36,661 nucleotides of DNA from CAYHIN01 sp964356705 (GTDB taxonomy: Bacteria > Patescibacteriota > Microgenomatia > CAZETR01 > Amesbacteraceae). Of this stretch, positions 12,436 through 20,440 are shown one piece after another. The stretch is from NCBI GenBank assembly GCA_964356705.1, contig CAYHIN010000003.1, positions 1-36,661 of the forward strand. The letters are read 5' to 3'. The notes under the pieces are model-generated. The model saw nothing but the letters and a program-made list of their open reading frames with translations, had not been told where the DNA came from and ran no database searches. Numbering within the stretch: position 1 is the first letter of the stretch; each line of letters opens with the position of its first letter. Made by a program: the position numbers and the translations under genes.

Positions 12436-14921
12436 TTTACTGCAAATTCCACAAATCTGGTTCCCACGTTACCCTTCTCATTTTCAGCTCTGATATCGAT
12501 TTTGTGTTTGCCATCAGCAACACCAGTCAATGTAATCTCCCAAGGCCTGTCCGAAAATGTTTGTTTCAGTTCACCATCCAAAAATAGTTCCACTTTGGTG
12601 ATTTTATTTACATCAGTCACGTCTACTTTCACATACACATCGCTACTATTTATACGTGCCTTGTCTCCCGGGGACTGAATAGTGATCCATACCGAGTTAG
12701 TACTACCACAATAATCAGTCGGTGGGTGATACTTGGGATCTGCTTGTTCCTTGAGCCAGCTATCTATCCCTTCTTGCCATTTATTTATTCCTTTGTTTTG
12801 AGCCAGAAATGGATCCTGTTCCGAGAAATACCATGCTTCTCTTTCATCATAGTTATTACCAGCCACATCAGCAACCGTTGCCAGCTTGCCCTCTCCTTTA
12901 CAGACCTTTATCTTCTTGTGTATAGGATCTTCTCCTACCGGTTCCGTGCCCGATACAAAAGACTCCTTTCTGCTATCAAAGCCATCGTGGGCTGGATATC
13001 CGGAATGTTTGTCCACATCTATCTCGATCATCCCCTCAGGTTTTACAAATTCTTCTTTGGGTTGGTTTTTATACGCGGCCATTATGATCTTTCGCCATAT
13101 CGGAGCCGCCCCGGTTATACCGGAGGCTACCCCAGTCATTATGGAATTATCATTGTTTCCTACCCATACTCCGACCAAGACAGATGGAGTCCACCCAATT
13201 GTCCAGTTATCACGCTTATCATTTGTCGTACCGGTCTTTACTGCCACCTGTCGATCGACAATATTGATAGAAACCAAAGGCCCAAAAGTAATACTCCTGG
13301 CTGTTTGGTCAGACAAAATAGAAGATATAATAAACGCTTCTTGAGGAGTGAGTACTTGTCTTCCTATACTTGGCTTGTATTCCTCCAGCACCTTTCCAGT
13401 CGAATCAGTCACTTTGAGAATTGATATAGGCTCGACTCTTGTCCCTCCATTGGCAAAAGCCGAATAAGCAGAAGCCAGTTCCACGAGCCTCACCTCTCCG
13501 CCTCCCAAAGTCACAGACAATCCGACTCGTTTCATAAGTGCGTCAGTAGGCTCCAGAGTTGTGAGACCTAGGTCATAAGCCGTCTGCAACATATTTTTTA
13601 TCCCCACCATCGAGAGGATTTTTACCGCCGGAATATTTAGCGAATTACCCAGCGCATCTCGGACTGTCACCGGACCTCTAAATTTCAGATCATAGTTTTC
13701 CGGCACATATTCTGGCTTATCTCCTCCCGGAAAAGAGGTCTTTGTATCCATCAGCATAGTTGAAGCCGTGTAGCCTTTTCTAAGACCTGCCAAGTATGTC
13801 ACTGGCTTGATAGTGGATCCCGGTTGGCGCAGAGCCGTCGTCACGTTGTACTTACCATCATAGTCAGGATCTTCCCAACCTCGTGATCCCACCATAGACA
13901 GCAGTTGTCCAGTCTTAGGATCAATTACGATTACCGCCCCATTAGTTATTTTCAAATACTTAACTTTATTTATTTCATCCGTAACTGTTTTTTGTGCCAA
14001 TTCATGGAGATCTAGGTCTAGTGTCGTCGTCACCCGCAAGCCTCCCGTTTCTACGATCTTTTCCCCATAGCTTTCGATCAGTTTTTGGCGCACATAAAAC
14101 ACAAAATGGGGGGCCTTGAGTAGCCCCGACTGGGTAGCGATTGGCACATCAGAAAGCGACTCAGACGCCTCTTTTTCCTGATCTTTTGTTATATATCCGT
14201 CCTCTCGCATTCTTCTTAAGACCTCTTGGGCCCGACCTACATATTTCTCGCCAGCATAGGGCGAGTAGGCAGAAGGCGACTGGGGAAGACCAGCCAGTAT
14301 TGCAGACTCTGGCAAATTGACCTCAGAGATAGGTTTTCCAAAATACATTTCCGAAGCCGCTTCCACTCCCCAGGCAGTTCCTCCATATGGATTTTCATTA
14401 AGATACATTTGTAAGATCGTATCCTTGGTATATTTTCGCTCAACTTGGATAGCCAAGATAAATTCTTTCAGCTTACGAATAGGAGTTCGTCTATTGTCTA
14501 ACAGAGTATTTTTTACCAACTGTTGAGTCAGAGTCGAACCTCCCACCACCCGTCCATTCCTAAAGATGTAGTTATACACGATCCTAAATGGCGTCAGTGG
14601 ATCAAATCCTCCGTGTTTATAAAAATCCTTGTCTTCGATAGCCACCGTCGCTTGCCTCAGGATCACAGGTATTACCGACAGATCTACAGGTGTCCGTCTC
14701 TGATCAGAAAATACGTCGTACAACAACTTACCGTTTCGATCATAGAGCTTAGTCGCAAAGCCGTCTCTGCGCACCACCTTGTCTGGAGTAGGCAGGTCTT
14801 TTGCAAAGTAGGCAAACACCACCAAAATACCGATTATGCCAGCAACAGCTCCAAAAAATGCCACATACGCCAACCTCAAAACAAGTTGTGCTCTGGCCGT
14901 TCTCCTAGAAAGCCGTATCAT
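12423..14921 (-). CDS. Class A penicillin-binding protein (PBP1A family)
   Basis: A bifunctional peptidoglycan synthase of 832 residues. A single membrane anchor (about 17-39) precedes a GT51 glycosyltransferase domain with EDKDFYKHGG (catalytic Glu96), GGSTLTQQLVKN (127-138) and RKLKEFILAIQVERKYTKDTIL. The transpeptidase domain has S369-TI-K372 (SxxK), S427-L-N429 (SxN) and K562-T-G564 (KTG). A C-terminal Ig-like domain (about 740-832, SPGDKARINSSDVYVKVDV) may bind cell-surface material. The enzyme works on the outer face of the cytoplasmic membrane and shows that this organism builds a wall. Its start is 21 bases from that of a divergent membrane microprotein. Confidence 0.95.
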   Translation of the reverse strand: MIRLSRRTARAQLVLRLAYVAFFGAVAGIIGILVVFAYFAKDLPTPDKVVRRDGFATKLYDRNGKLLYDVFSDQRRTPVDLSVIPVILRQATVAIEDKDFYKHGGFDPLTPFRIVYNYIFRNGRVVGGSTLTQQLVKNTLLDNRRTPIRKLKEFILAIQVERKYTKDTILQMYLNENPYGGTAWGVEAASEMYFGKPISEVNLPESAILAGLPQSPSAYSPYAGEKYVGRAQEVLRRMREDGYITKDQEKEASESLSDVPIATQSGLLKAPHFVFYVRQKLIESYGEKIVETGGLRVTTTLDLDLHELAQKTVTDEINKVKYLKITNGAVIVIDPKTGQLLSMVGSRGWEDPDYDGKYNVTTALRQPGSTIKPVTYLAGLRKGYTASTMLMDTKTSFPGGDKPEYVPENYDLKFRGPVTVRDALGNSLNIPAVKILSMVGIKNMLQTAYDLGLTTLEPTDALMKRVGLSVTLGGGEVRLVELASAYSAFANGGTRVEPISILKVTDSTGKVLEEYKPSIGRQVLTPQEAFIISSILSDQTARSITFGPLVSINIVDRQVAVKTGTTNDKRDNWTIGWTPSVLVGVWVGNNDNSIMTGVASGITGAAPIWRKIIMAAYKNQPKEEFVKPEGMIEIDVDKHSGYPAHDGFDSRKESFVSGTEPVGEDPIHKKIKVCKGEGKLATVADVAGNNYDEREAWYFSEQDPFLAQNKGINKWQEGIDSWLKEQADPKYHPPTDYCGSTNSVWITIQSPGDKARINSSDVYVKVDVTDVNKITKVELFLDGELKQTFSDRPWEITLTGVADGKHKIDIRAENEKGNVGTRFVEFAVNQDF

Positions 14922-14926
14922 GATGG

Positions 14927-14934
14927 AATATAAT
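14927..14934. promoter_or_regulatory. Interlocked divergent -10 elements
   Basis: TATAAT on the plus strand (14929-14934) ends eight bases before the microprotein ATG at 14943. TATATT on the minus strand (14932-14927) ends five bases before the penicillin-binding protein ATG at 14921. Both lie in one 21-bp intergenic space and overlap by four bases, so the polymerases would exclude each other. Confidence 0.5.
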
Positions 14935-14942
14935 CATACTTT

Positions 14943-15047
14943 ATGAGCAGGACCAATCGCAAACGTCGTATCCTTACTGTCGTAATTATGGTTATCAGCT
15001 CCGTGGCTTTACTGGCGGGTAGCATCTTGCCGTATCTATTATATTAG
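14943..15047 (+). CDS. Single-span membrane microprotein (34 aa)
   Basis: The frame begins MSRTNRKRRILTVVIMVISS and continues VALLAGSILPYLLY before a stop. A basic N-terminus (five Arg/Lys in residues 3-9) and one hydrophobic helix (about 10-33) predict a single membrane span with the N-terminus inside. A perfect TATAAT lies eight bases upstream. Small one-helix proteins of this kind are easily missed; family not recognised. It stands between a cell-wall synthase and recG, five bases before the recG start, and could be the first gene of the recG operon. Confidence 0.6.
   Translation: MSRTNRKRRILTVVIMVISSVALLAGSILPYLLY
15040..15045 (+). promoter_or_regulatory. -10-like element (TATATT) before recG
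   Basis: TATATT inside the end of the microprotein gene ends seven bases before the recG GTG. Confidence 0.3.
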
Positions 15048-15052
15048 GTAGC

Positions 15053-17077
15053 GTGACAGACATTTCAGCTCCCATTACAAATATTCCTGGTATTGGTCCC
15101 ATCATGGCCGGGAAATTTGCAAAACTAAATATATTTACCATCTTTGATCTTCTATATCATCTTCCCGCCCGTTACGAAGATCGCACGCTCACCAAAAAGG
15201 CTTCAGATTTTAGAGTAGGGGACACGGCAACATTTTTGGGCCACATAGACTCAATTACCAATATCTTTACAAAGAAGGGCAAGCCCATGCAACACGCAGT
15301 CATTTCAGACGAGACGGGAAAATTGTCGGCTTATTGGTTCAATCAGACATTTCTAACTCGCACTCTGAAATCCGGCATGTCAGTCGCCCTCTTCGGCAAA
15401 ATGGATTTCTTGGGTCGCACACCAGCTCTCATGTCCCCAGATTACGAACTGATTAGTCATCCTGAGCATAGCGAAGGATCTAGTTTTCATACCGGCCGGA
15501 TCATCCCCATTTATCCAGAGACCGCCGGCCTCTCCTCAAAGTGGTTACGCACAAAGATTTATCTACTTTTGCAATCTCTTCAGGGTGATGACCCCTTTCC
15601 CACACCTCCAAATTACCCATCCTGGAAGAAATCGCTATCCCAGCTTCATTTCCCCGATACTTTATACGTTATACAAGATACATTATACAAAAGAAGACTC
15701 GCATACGATGAACTTCTAGTTCTCCAGACCACAGCCCAGATCAACAGAGCCACTTGGCAACACACCAAATTGGCGCACGCCTTCTCTCTTGATCAAGAAA
15801 AACTCAACGCCTTTATTTCATCACTCCCATTTGAGCTCACCCAGTCACAAATTAACGTGACCGCAGAAATCATCTCAGACTTGTCCAAAAACACTCCCAT
15901 GAATCGCCTCTTAGAAGGGGACGTGGGTTCAGGTAAAACCGTAATTGCGGCCATTGCCGCCTACATAACTCATCTCAATGGTTTTCAATCAGTCATTCTT
16001 GCTCCTACTCAAATTCTGGCCCTACAGCACTATCAGACCGTATCCAAATTTTTATCTCCCTTCAATATAGACGTAGGTCTAGTAACAGCAAACATGAAAA
16101 AAACAGCCACAATCACAGTCGGTACACATGCACTTCTAAAAAAATACCCAGACTTAGACAAAGTAGGCCTTGTGGTCATCGACGAGCAGCATCGCTTTGG
16201 CGTAACTCAGAGGGCAATTGCCAGCAGCTTGGGAAAATCGCCCCATATTCTGACTATGACGGCGACTCCAATCCCCAGAAGCTTAGCCCTTACTCTATAT
16301 GGTGACCTAGATTTGTCGGTATTAGACGAATCACCCAAAAATAGATTACCCATCAAGACTTGGGTAGTTCCCGAGTCCAAACGCGAGAATGCATATCAAT
16401 GGATTTCAAATGTCATCCTGAGCAAAGCGAAGGATCCAGTACGATCAAAACAACAAGCGTTCATTGTATGCCCGTTGATCAATGACAGCTCTAGCGAGAC
16501 TTTAGTCACGGTCAAAGCAGTTACCACCGAATTCGATAAATTGAAGCGCATTTTTGGAGACAAAAAACTCGGCCTACTACACGGCAGACTAAGCGCAAAA
16601 GTAAAAGACGCTGTTATTGCCGATTTCAGGTCAGGAAAAATTGACATCTTAGTCGCTACCCCCGTCGTAGAAGTCGGAGTCGACGTTCCGGGCGCCACCA
16701 TTATGGTTATCGAAGCCGCCGATCGTTTTGGCTTGGCTCAGCTACATCAGCTCAGAGGCAGAGTAGGCAGAGGAGATCAGCAGTCATATTGCTTGTTATT
16801 TTCAGACAAAGAAGATTCAGTCCGACTCAAACATCTAGAAACAAAGGCCTCAGGACACCAGCTCGCAGAGCTCGATCTCAAGCTTCGTGGCAGTGGCAAT
16901 ATCTTCGGTACCACCCAGCATGGCCTGCCCATGCTCAAAGTGGCCGATTATTCAGATCTGAGTCTTATCGCACAAGCGGGGGATATGGCCAAATCAGTCT
17001 ACCCAAATCTCTCCAAATACCCCACATTGCACTCCCTGGCCAAAAAAGCTAAAATAGAGGCCATTAGTCCCAACTAA
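15053..17077 (+). CDS. recG: ATP-dependent DNA helicase RecG
   Basis: A protein of 674 residues, near the usual 680-700, with a GTG start. An N-terminal OB-fold wedge region (about 45-170) is followed by helicase motifs: GDVGSGKT (about 288-295), VVIDEQHRFG with DEQH at about 377, TMTATPIPRSLALTLYGDLD, and the C-terminal VATPVVEVGVDVPGATIMVIE and QLHQLRGRVGRG. RecG reverses stalled forks and branch-migrates junctions during DNA repair. Two copies of the dispersed palindromic repeat sit in frame, encoding HPEHSEGS at about 135-142 in the wedge-to-helicase linker and VILSKAKDP at about 454-462 between helicase segments. Neither interrupts a catalytic motif. rpmF follows. Confidence 0.96.
   Translation: MTDISAPITNIPGIGPIMAGKFAKLNIFTIFDLLYHLPARYEDRTLTKKASDFRVGDTATFLGHIDSITNIFTKKGKPMQHAVISDETGKLSAYWFNQTFLTRTLKSGMSVALFGKMDFLGRTPALMSPDYELISHPEHSEGSSFHTGRIIPIYPETAGLSSKWLRTKIYLLLQSLQGDDPFPTPPNYPSWKKSLSQLHFPDTLYVIQDTLYKRRLAYDELLVLQTTAQINRATWQHTKLAHAFSLDQEKLNAFISSLPFELTQSQINVTAEIISDLSKNTPMNRLLEGDVGSGKTVIAAIAAYITHLNGFQSVILAPTQILALQHYQTVSKFLSPFNIDVGLVTANMKKTATITVGTHALLKKYPDLDKVGLVVIDEQHRFGVTQRAIASSLGKSPHILTMTATPIPRSLALTLYGDLDLSVLDESPKNRLPIKTWVVPESKRENAYQWISNVILSKAKDPVRSKQQAFIVCPLINDSSSETLVTVKAVTTEFDKLKRIFGDKKLGLLHGRLSAKVKDAVIADFRSGKIDILVATPVVEVGVDVPGATIMVIEAADRFGLAQLHQLRGRVGRGDQQSYCLLFSDKEDSVRLKHLETKASGHQLAELDLKLRGSGNIFGTTQHGLPMLKVADYSDLSLIAQAGDMAKSVYPNLSKYPTLHSLAKKAKIEAISPN
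15459..15479. repeat. Palindromic repeat inside recG, copy 1
   Basis: ATCCT...AGGAT arms around GAGCATAGCGA, preceded by GTC. Translated in the recG frame as part of SHPEHSEGSS, in a region of variable length between RecG domains. Confidence 0.75.
16415..16435. repeat. Palindromic repeat inside recG, copy 2
   Basis: ATCCT...AGGAT arms around GAGCAAAGCGA, flanked by GTC and CCAG. Read in a different frame from copy 1, giving VILSKAKDP. Confidence 0.75.
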
Positions 17078-17083
17078 TTTGAC

Positions 17084-17254
17084 ATGACTCCACTACCCAA
17101 ACGCAGATGGTCCACCAGACGCCAAGGCAAGCGTAGAGCCACTATTGGTATAGATTTGCCCACACTGACCAAGTGTACAAACTGCAAAGAGCTTACTCGT
17201 CCTCACATGGCTTGCGCCCACTGCGGCTTCTACAAAGGTAAAAAGGTGAAATAG
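17084..17254 (+). CDS. rpmF: Ribosomal protein bL32
   Basis: A protein of 56 residues that begins MTPLPKRRWSTRRQGKRRA, the conserved N-terminus of bL32, and has a zinc ribbon with Cys31/Cys34 and Cys44/Cys47 (CTNCKEL and CAHCGFYKGKKV). It is a 50S component. The start lies seven bases after the recG stop and no Shine-Dalgarno is visible, so it is probably read from the recG transcript. In many bacteria rpmF pairs with acyl-lipid genes; here an acyl carrier protein lies about 1.1 kb further on. Confidence 0.95.
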   Translation: MTPLPKRRWSTRRQGKRRATIGIDLPTLTKCTNCKELTRPHMACAHCGFYKGKKVK

Positions 17255-17268
17255 ACTTCACTATAGGG

Positions 17269-17274
17269 TAGAAT
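17269..17274 (+). promoter_or_regulatory. -10-like element (TAGAAT), leaderless type
   Basis: TAGAAT ends seven bases before the ATG at 17282. Confidence 0.35.
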
Positions 17275-17281
17275 CTCAGGT

Positions 17282-17622
17282 ATGGGAAAGCTGAGTGAAT
17301 TTGGAATCTATACTATCGGCGCGGCTTCAGCTGCACTTGCAGGCACTGCACTCGAACCCCTACTTCGCGGCGAACATGCCCTACCTGGAATTCCAGACGT
17401 ATTCAGACATACAACGCATGACATGTTCATTGGCCTATGTGGCTCTCTAACATTTGTAGCAAGCATGTCTTTTATATCGGTAAATAACGAAAAACCAACA
17501 CATAATCAAACACTAATCATGGGAGCTATTGTAGGTTTCATTATACCTGCCTCAGTCGAAACACTCCAGGGTATTGCTCAATCTCTAGGCATTACCGACC
17601 GGGGGTTTGCATGGATAGACTA
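17282..17622 (+). CDS. Membrane protein, possibly VanZ-like, truncated by gap
   Basis: The 113 readable residues contain about three hydrophobic segments (about 8-26, 48-66 and 78-98). The last visible part, PASVETLQGIAQSLGITDRGFAWID, resembles the conserved ExxQ...R..s..D segment of VanZ-like membrane proteins, which continues into a D..xN..G motif that would fall in the gap. The start is supported by a TAGAAT box seven bases upstream. The gene is convergent with the TrpR-like regulator and both ends are lost in the same gap. The family call is tentative. Confidence 0.5.
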
Positions 17623-17722
17623 NNNNNNNNNNNNNNNNNNNNNNNNNNNNNNNNNNNNNNNNNNNNNNNNNNNNNNNNNNNNNNNNNNNNNNNNNNNNNN
17701 NNNNNNNNNNNNNNNNNNNNNN
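17623..17722. other. Assembly gap (100 N)
   Basis: A second run of exactly 100 Ns, of unknown true size, between the 3' ends of two convergent genes. Confidence 0.98.
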
Positions 17723-17973
17723 CTTAATCTATTGGCAGTTGCGCGAGTAAAGTGCAGTATTTTGGCAATCTGTACGTCAGAATACCCCTCGTCTATGAGT
17801 ACAAATGCCACCAATCTCTTAGACAGCATCAAATATTCAGACTCGCTTATTAGTCTTTCCAAAAGCGACTTCATCTCTTTCTCATCCGAGATTTTTACAA
17901 GCTTAGATGTCAAAGTGTCTTTGACCTTATTTTCTTCCTCACTAGTCAATCTCCATTTCGATAGGGGGGTCAC
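17723..17973 (-). CDS. TrpR/YerC-like DNA-binding regulator, truncated by gap
   Basis: There are 83 readable residues with a GTG start at 17973. Residues 9-60 are helical (LTSEEENKVKDTLTSKL and ERLISESEYLMLSKRL) and 60-83 form a helix-turn-helix, DEGYSDVQIAKILHFTRATA, matching the Trp-repressor superfamily and specifically the short YerC/YecD-type proteins of Gram-positive and CPR bacteria. The ligand, if any, is unknown. A perfect 14-bp palindrome (17988-18001) sits 14 bases upstream of the start and could be its operator, which would mean autoregulation. The C-terminus is lost in the gap. Confidence 0.8.
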
Positions 17974-17987
17974 ATTAAAAGTGTATC

Positions 17988-18001
17988 ATGGATCGATCCA
18001 T
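17988..18001. promoter_or_regulatory. Perfect palindrome, candidate operator
   Basis: ATGGATCGATCCAT is a perfect 14-bp inverted repeat between the TrpR-like gene (minus) and nusB (plus). Its place just upstream of the regulator's start suits autoregulation; it is about 30 bases upstream of the nusB -10. Confidence 0.45.
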
Positions 18002-18030
18002 AATACATATCAATAAGACTGTGTTTCAGA

Positions 18031-18036
18031 TATAAT
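18031..18036 (+). promoter_or_regulatory. Consensus -10 element (TATAAT) of nusB operon
   Basis: A perfect TATAAT ends seven bases before the nusB ATG; no convincing -35 is seen. Confidence 0.55.
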
Positions 18037-18043
18037 TCAGGCA

Positions 18044-18391
18044 ATGAAAACTTCCTCTGATCCTAGACATCAGTTGCGTATCAAGCTGGTTCAGCATCTT
18101 TTTTCCGCCAGTTTTCAAAAAAAACCCGATGCCGCAGTCGAGCATATCTGGAAGCACCTCCCAGACATCGATCCTTTAATTGTAAAGGCAGCTCCAGAAT
18201 GGCCCCTAGACAAGCTCAATCCTATCGATCTGGCCATCCTTCGTCTAGCAGCTTACGAATTGACCGTTGACAAAAAAGAGCCCCACAAGGTTATCATTGA
18301 TGAAAGCATCGAGCTGGCCAAACATTTTGGCGGTCCCAGCAGTCCCAGTTTTATAAACGGCGCCTTAGGAAAACTATGGAATCACATCTAA
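18044..18391 (+). CDS. nusB: Transcription antitermination factor NusB
   Basis: An all-alpha protein of 115 residues. The C-terminal half carries the family pattern LNPIDLAILRLAAYELTVDK and KVIIDESIELAKHFGG...FINGALGKLW. NusB with NusE/S10 binds boxA RNA and promotes rRNA transcription antitermination. It is the first gene of a tight operon with an acyl carrier protein, rnc, rpsP and a KH protein, which groups rRNA transcription, processing and ribosome assembly. It overlaps the next gene by 16 bases. Confidence 0.93.
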   Translation: MKTSSDPRHQLRIKLVQHLFSASFQKKPDAAVEHIWKHLPDIDPLIVKAAPEWPLDKLNPIDLAILRLAAYELTVDKKEPHKVIIDESIELAKHFGGPSSPSFINGALGKLWNHI

Positions 18392-18630
18392 AAAAAGCCA
18401 TTATTGAATTTGTCGCCAACGAGTTCAAACTTGTGCCCCAAAATATCACCGACGACCTCTCATTTACCGACGATCTAAATCTGTCTTCTGATCAAACTCA
18501 GGATCTGCTTACTCGCATCCAAGAAGCCCTAGATTTTATTATCCCGACAGACAGCCTAAATATCGAGACTGTCGGCGATCTTTTTGATCTTCTCAAGCCC
18601 GATGCCGAAGTCGAACCCGAAATCACATGA
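18376..18630 (+). CDS. acpP: Acyl carrier protein-like protein with altered DSL motif
   Basis: A four-helix acidic protein of 84 residues. TDDLSFTDDLNLSSDQTQDL (25-44) aligns with the ACP segment containing the D-S-L phosphopantetheine site; Ser38 is kept but its neighbours are S and D in place of D and L. The rest, FIIPTDSLNIETVGDLFDLL, fits ACP helix III-IV. It overlaps nusB by 16 bases and rnc by four (ATGA), reproducing the acpP-rnc neighbourhood of Firmicutes. Whether it is pantetheinylated is uncertain because of the altered motif. No fatty acid synthesis gene is in the window. Confidence 0.78.
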   Translation: MESHLKKAIIEFVANEFKLVPQNITDDLSFTDDLNLSSDQTQDLLTRIQEALDFIIPTDSLNIETVGDLFDLLKPDAEVEPEIT

Positions 18631-19298
18631 TCAACCCACAAAGCTATTTTACAGGTCCTACAAATTACACCCAGGCTCTGGTTCACAAGTCTTATTGCAA
18701 CGAGCATCCCGGCACGACTTCAAACGAAAGGCTCGAATTCTTAGGCGACTCAGTCCTAAGTCTTATCATCTCAGATCGCCTATATCTGATTTTCCCCGAC
18801 CAGCCCGAAGGCCAACTCACTGCCAGAAGGTCTTATCTGGTCCAAACCGGATCTCTTGCCAAAAAAGCCATTGATCTGCATCTAAATGAGCAGCTTCTCC
18901 TAAGCCACGGTGAAGAAGACTCCGGCGGCAGATCAAATCCTAGTTTGCTAGCCGATACTTTTGAAGCCGTTCTGGGCAGCCTGTACCTCGATTCAGGTCT
19001 CAAAACCTGCCAAGAGTATCTACTGGCAGTCTTTCCCGATTCCGAGCTTACAGCCGATCTCGACATCAAAGACCCCAAAAGTAAGCTCCAAGAGATCGCC
19101 CAAAGTAAAAATCTAGGCACACCCATCTACGAGATTGTCTCCTCGATTGGCCCCGATCACGCCCGGGAGTTCGAAGTAGCAGCCATAGTCGGTGGCAATA
19201 GGTTGAGTATAGGTAAGGGCAGTAGCAAGCAGAGAGCCGAGATTGAGGCCGCACGTATTGCCCTCATGACTTTTGCTTCAGATTCTGGTAAAATTTAG
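18627..19298 (+). CDS. rnc: Ribonuclease III
   Basis: A protein of 223 residues, of typical length. The catalytic domain has NERLEFLGDSVL (33-44; Glu37 and Asp41 correspond to E. coli Glu41 and Asp45) and LLADTFEAVLGSLYLD (Asp110/Glu113 corresponding to Asp114/Glu117). A double-stranded RNA-binding domain follows (about 150-222; DPKSKLQEIAQ to RAEIEAARIALMTF). It cleaves double-stranded RNA, notably the rRNA precursor. It is joined to the acyl carrier gene by an ATGA overlap and followed two bases later by rpsP. Confidence 0.96.
   Translation: MINPQSYFTGPTNYTQALVHKSYCNEHPGTTSNERLEFLGDSVLSLIISDRLYLIFPDQPEGQLTARRSYLVQTGSLAKKAIDLHLNEQLLLSHGEEDSGGRSNPSLLADTFEAVLGSLYLDSGLKTCQEYLLAVFPDSELTADLDIKDPKSKLQEIAQSKNLGTPIYEIVSSIGPDHAREFEVAAIVGGNRLSIGKGSSKQRAEIEAARIALMTFASDSGKI
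19289..19294 (+). promoter_or_regulatory. -10-like element (TGGTAAAAT) before rpsP
   Basis: TAAAAT with an extended TGG at 19286-19288 lies in the last codons of rnc and ends six bases before the rpsP ATG. It may be an internal promoter. Confidence 0.3.
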
Positions 19299-19300
19299 GT

Positions 19301-19525
19301 ATGCTACGAATCAAATTAGCTCCTTTTGGCAAAAAACACGAACGTCACTATCGTATCGTCGTCGCCGAAGACAGAAGCAAGATCACAGGCAAAACTGATG
19401 TAGTCCTGGGCCACTATCACCCTCTTACCAAAGACCTTTCCTTTGATCAGGATCTATACAAATCCTGGCTCAAAAAAGGCGCCCAGCCTACCGAAAGAAT
19501 CCGAAAGATATGCAAGACTTCCTAA
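19301..19525 (+). CDS. rpsP: Ribosomal protein bS16
   Basis: A protein of 74 residues with the bS16 pattern MLRIKLAPFGKKHERHYRIV, a conserved GHYHPL turn and a C-terminal WLKKGAQPTERIRKI. It binds 16S rRNA early in 30S assembly. It overlaps the following KH-domain gene by 16 bases, the same rpsP-khpA order as in many Gram-positive bacteria. Confidence 0.96.
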   Translation: MLRIKLAPFGKKHERHYRIVVAEDRSKITGKTDVVLGHYHPLTKDLSFDQDLYKSWLKKGAQPTERIRKICKTS

Positions 19526-19743
19526 CTTTTCTAATCACTCCTCTCCTAACTACTCCTGACTCGCTTCAGATTTCAGTCAATGGCAGCACAGTCACACTCA
19601 AAGTAGGGGACGCAGACACCGGTCGGGTCATAGGCAAGCACGGAGCAACTATCAACAGCCTACGCACCCTTGTAAAAACATACTGTGCAGCCCAAAGTCT
19701 TCCTCCAGTAAACCTGATTCTCGATGCACCTAAAAAAGCTTAG
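19510..19743 (+). CDS. khpA: KH-domain RNA-binding protein KhpA
   Basis: A single KH domain of 77 residues with the GxxG loop IGKHG (41-45) in GRVIGKHGATINSLRTLV. KhpA-type proteins bind RNA, often with KhpB/EloR, and influence cell elongation and small RNA function. It ends the nusB operon. Its last bases overlap the end of the convergent pilO gene by 14. Confidence 0.9.
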   Translation: MQDFLTFLITPLLTTPDSLQISVNGSTVTLKVGDADTGRVIGKHGATINSLRTLVKTYCAAQSLPPVNLILDAPKKA

Positions 19744-20440
19744 CTCCTCCCACAAATACGACTCCCTCGTTCTTGACAGATGATAAATCGGGAGCAGCCA
19801 CACGATCCACCAAAAAAGGCATCACACTCTCTACATTTTGCAAAAAAACAGGCAGCGGTTCCCTGACGTCATTTAGTACTCCTTTTCGAGGATTCCACGC
19901 TCCTTCGATCACCAGGTCGGCTTTGTTTGAAGCGAATTTAATGCTCACTACACGAAGCAAAGGCAATAAACCATTTAGTTGTTCCGATAAAGTAGCGAGT
20001 GAAGTCAAGTCGTTCACCTCAAACGAAGATCTAATATCCAATCCGTGATCATCCTTTTTTGCAGTCCGTGCTGCTGATGTCGCCTCGCGCACATCTCCAA
20101 CACTCACTCTATACGAATCCAAAATCACAGAAGACTCCGAAGCCGCCTGTCGTATCCCAGAAATCATCGACCACACCTGTCGAGACGCAGGAACCGCAGC
20201 AGTCATCAAATCCAAATCCTGGGTCAACGCCTGCTGGTCAAGAGCTCTCAACGCCTCTAATTTATCCTCCAACTTCTCTACCTGCTCCTCCACAGACTCA
20301 ACCTGGCTCTTTTTTGAAAACACCTCCCGCACCTGTTCTTGGGAGGACAGCAATACGTTTGTACACGTGACGACAAACATAATCACAAACAATGGATAAC
20401 CCAACCACGTATATCTATTGATATCAAACTTAAACTTCAT
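19730..20440 (-). CDS. pilO: PilO-like type IV pilus inner-membrane protein
   Basis: A protein of 236 residues with a short cytoplasmic N-terminus, one membrane span (about 14-31; YPLFVIMFVVTCTNVLLSS), a coiled coil (about 40-70; VESVEEQVEKLEDKLEAL) and a ferredoxin-like extracytoplasmic domain. It joins the PilM/N/O alignment complex that links the cytoplasmic motor to the pilus base. The call rests on architecture and position, last in pilM-pilN-pilO, more than on sequence identity. It is joined to pilN by an ATGA overlap. Confidence 0.8.
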   Translation of the reverse strand: MKFKFDINRYTWLGYPLFVIMFVVTCTNVLLSSQEQVREVFSKKSQVESVEEQVEKLEDKLEALRALDQQALTQDLDLMTAAVPASRQVWSMISGIRQAASESSVILDSYRVSVGDVREATSAARTAKKDDHGLDIRSSFEVNDLTSLATLSEQLNGLLPLLRVVSIKFASNKADLVIEGAWNPRKGVLNDVREPLPVFLQNVESVMPFLVDRVAAPDLSSVKNEGVVFVGGAKLF

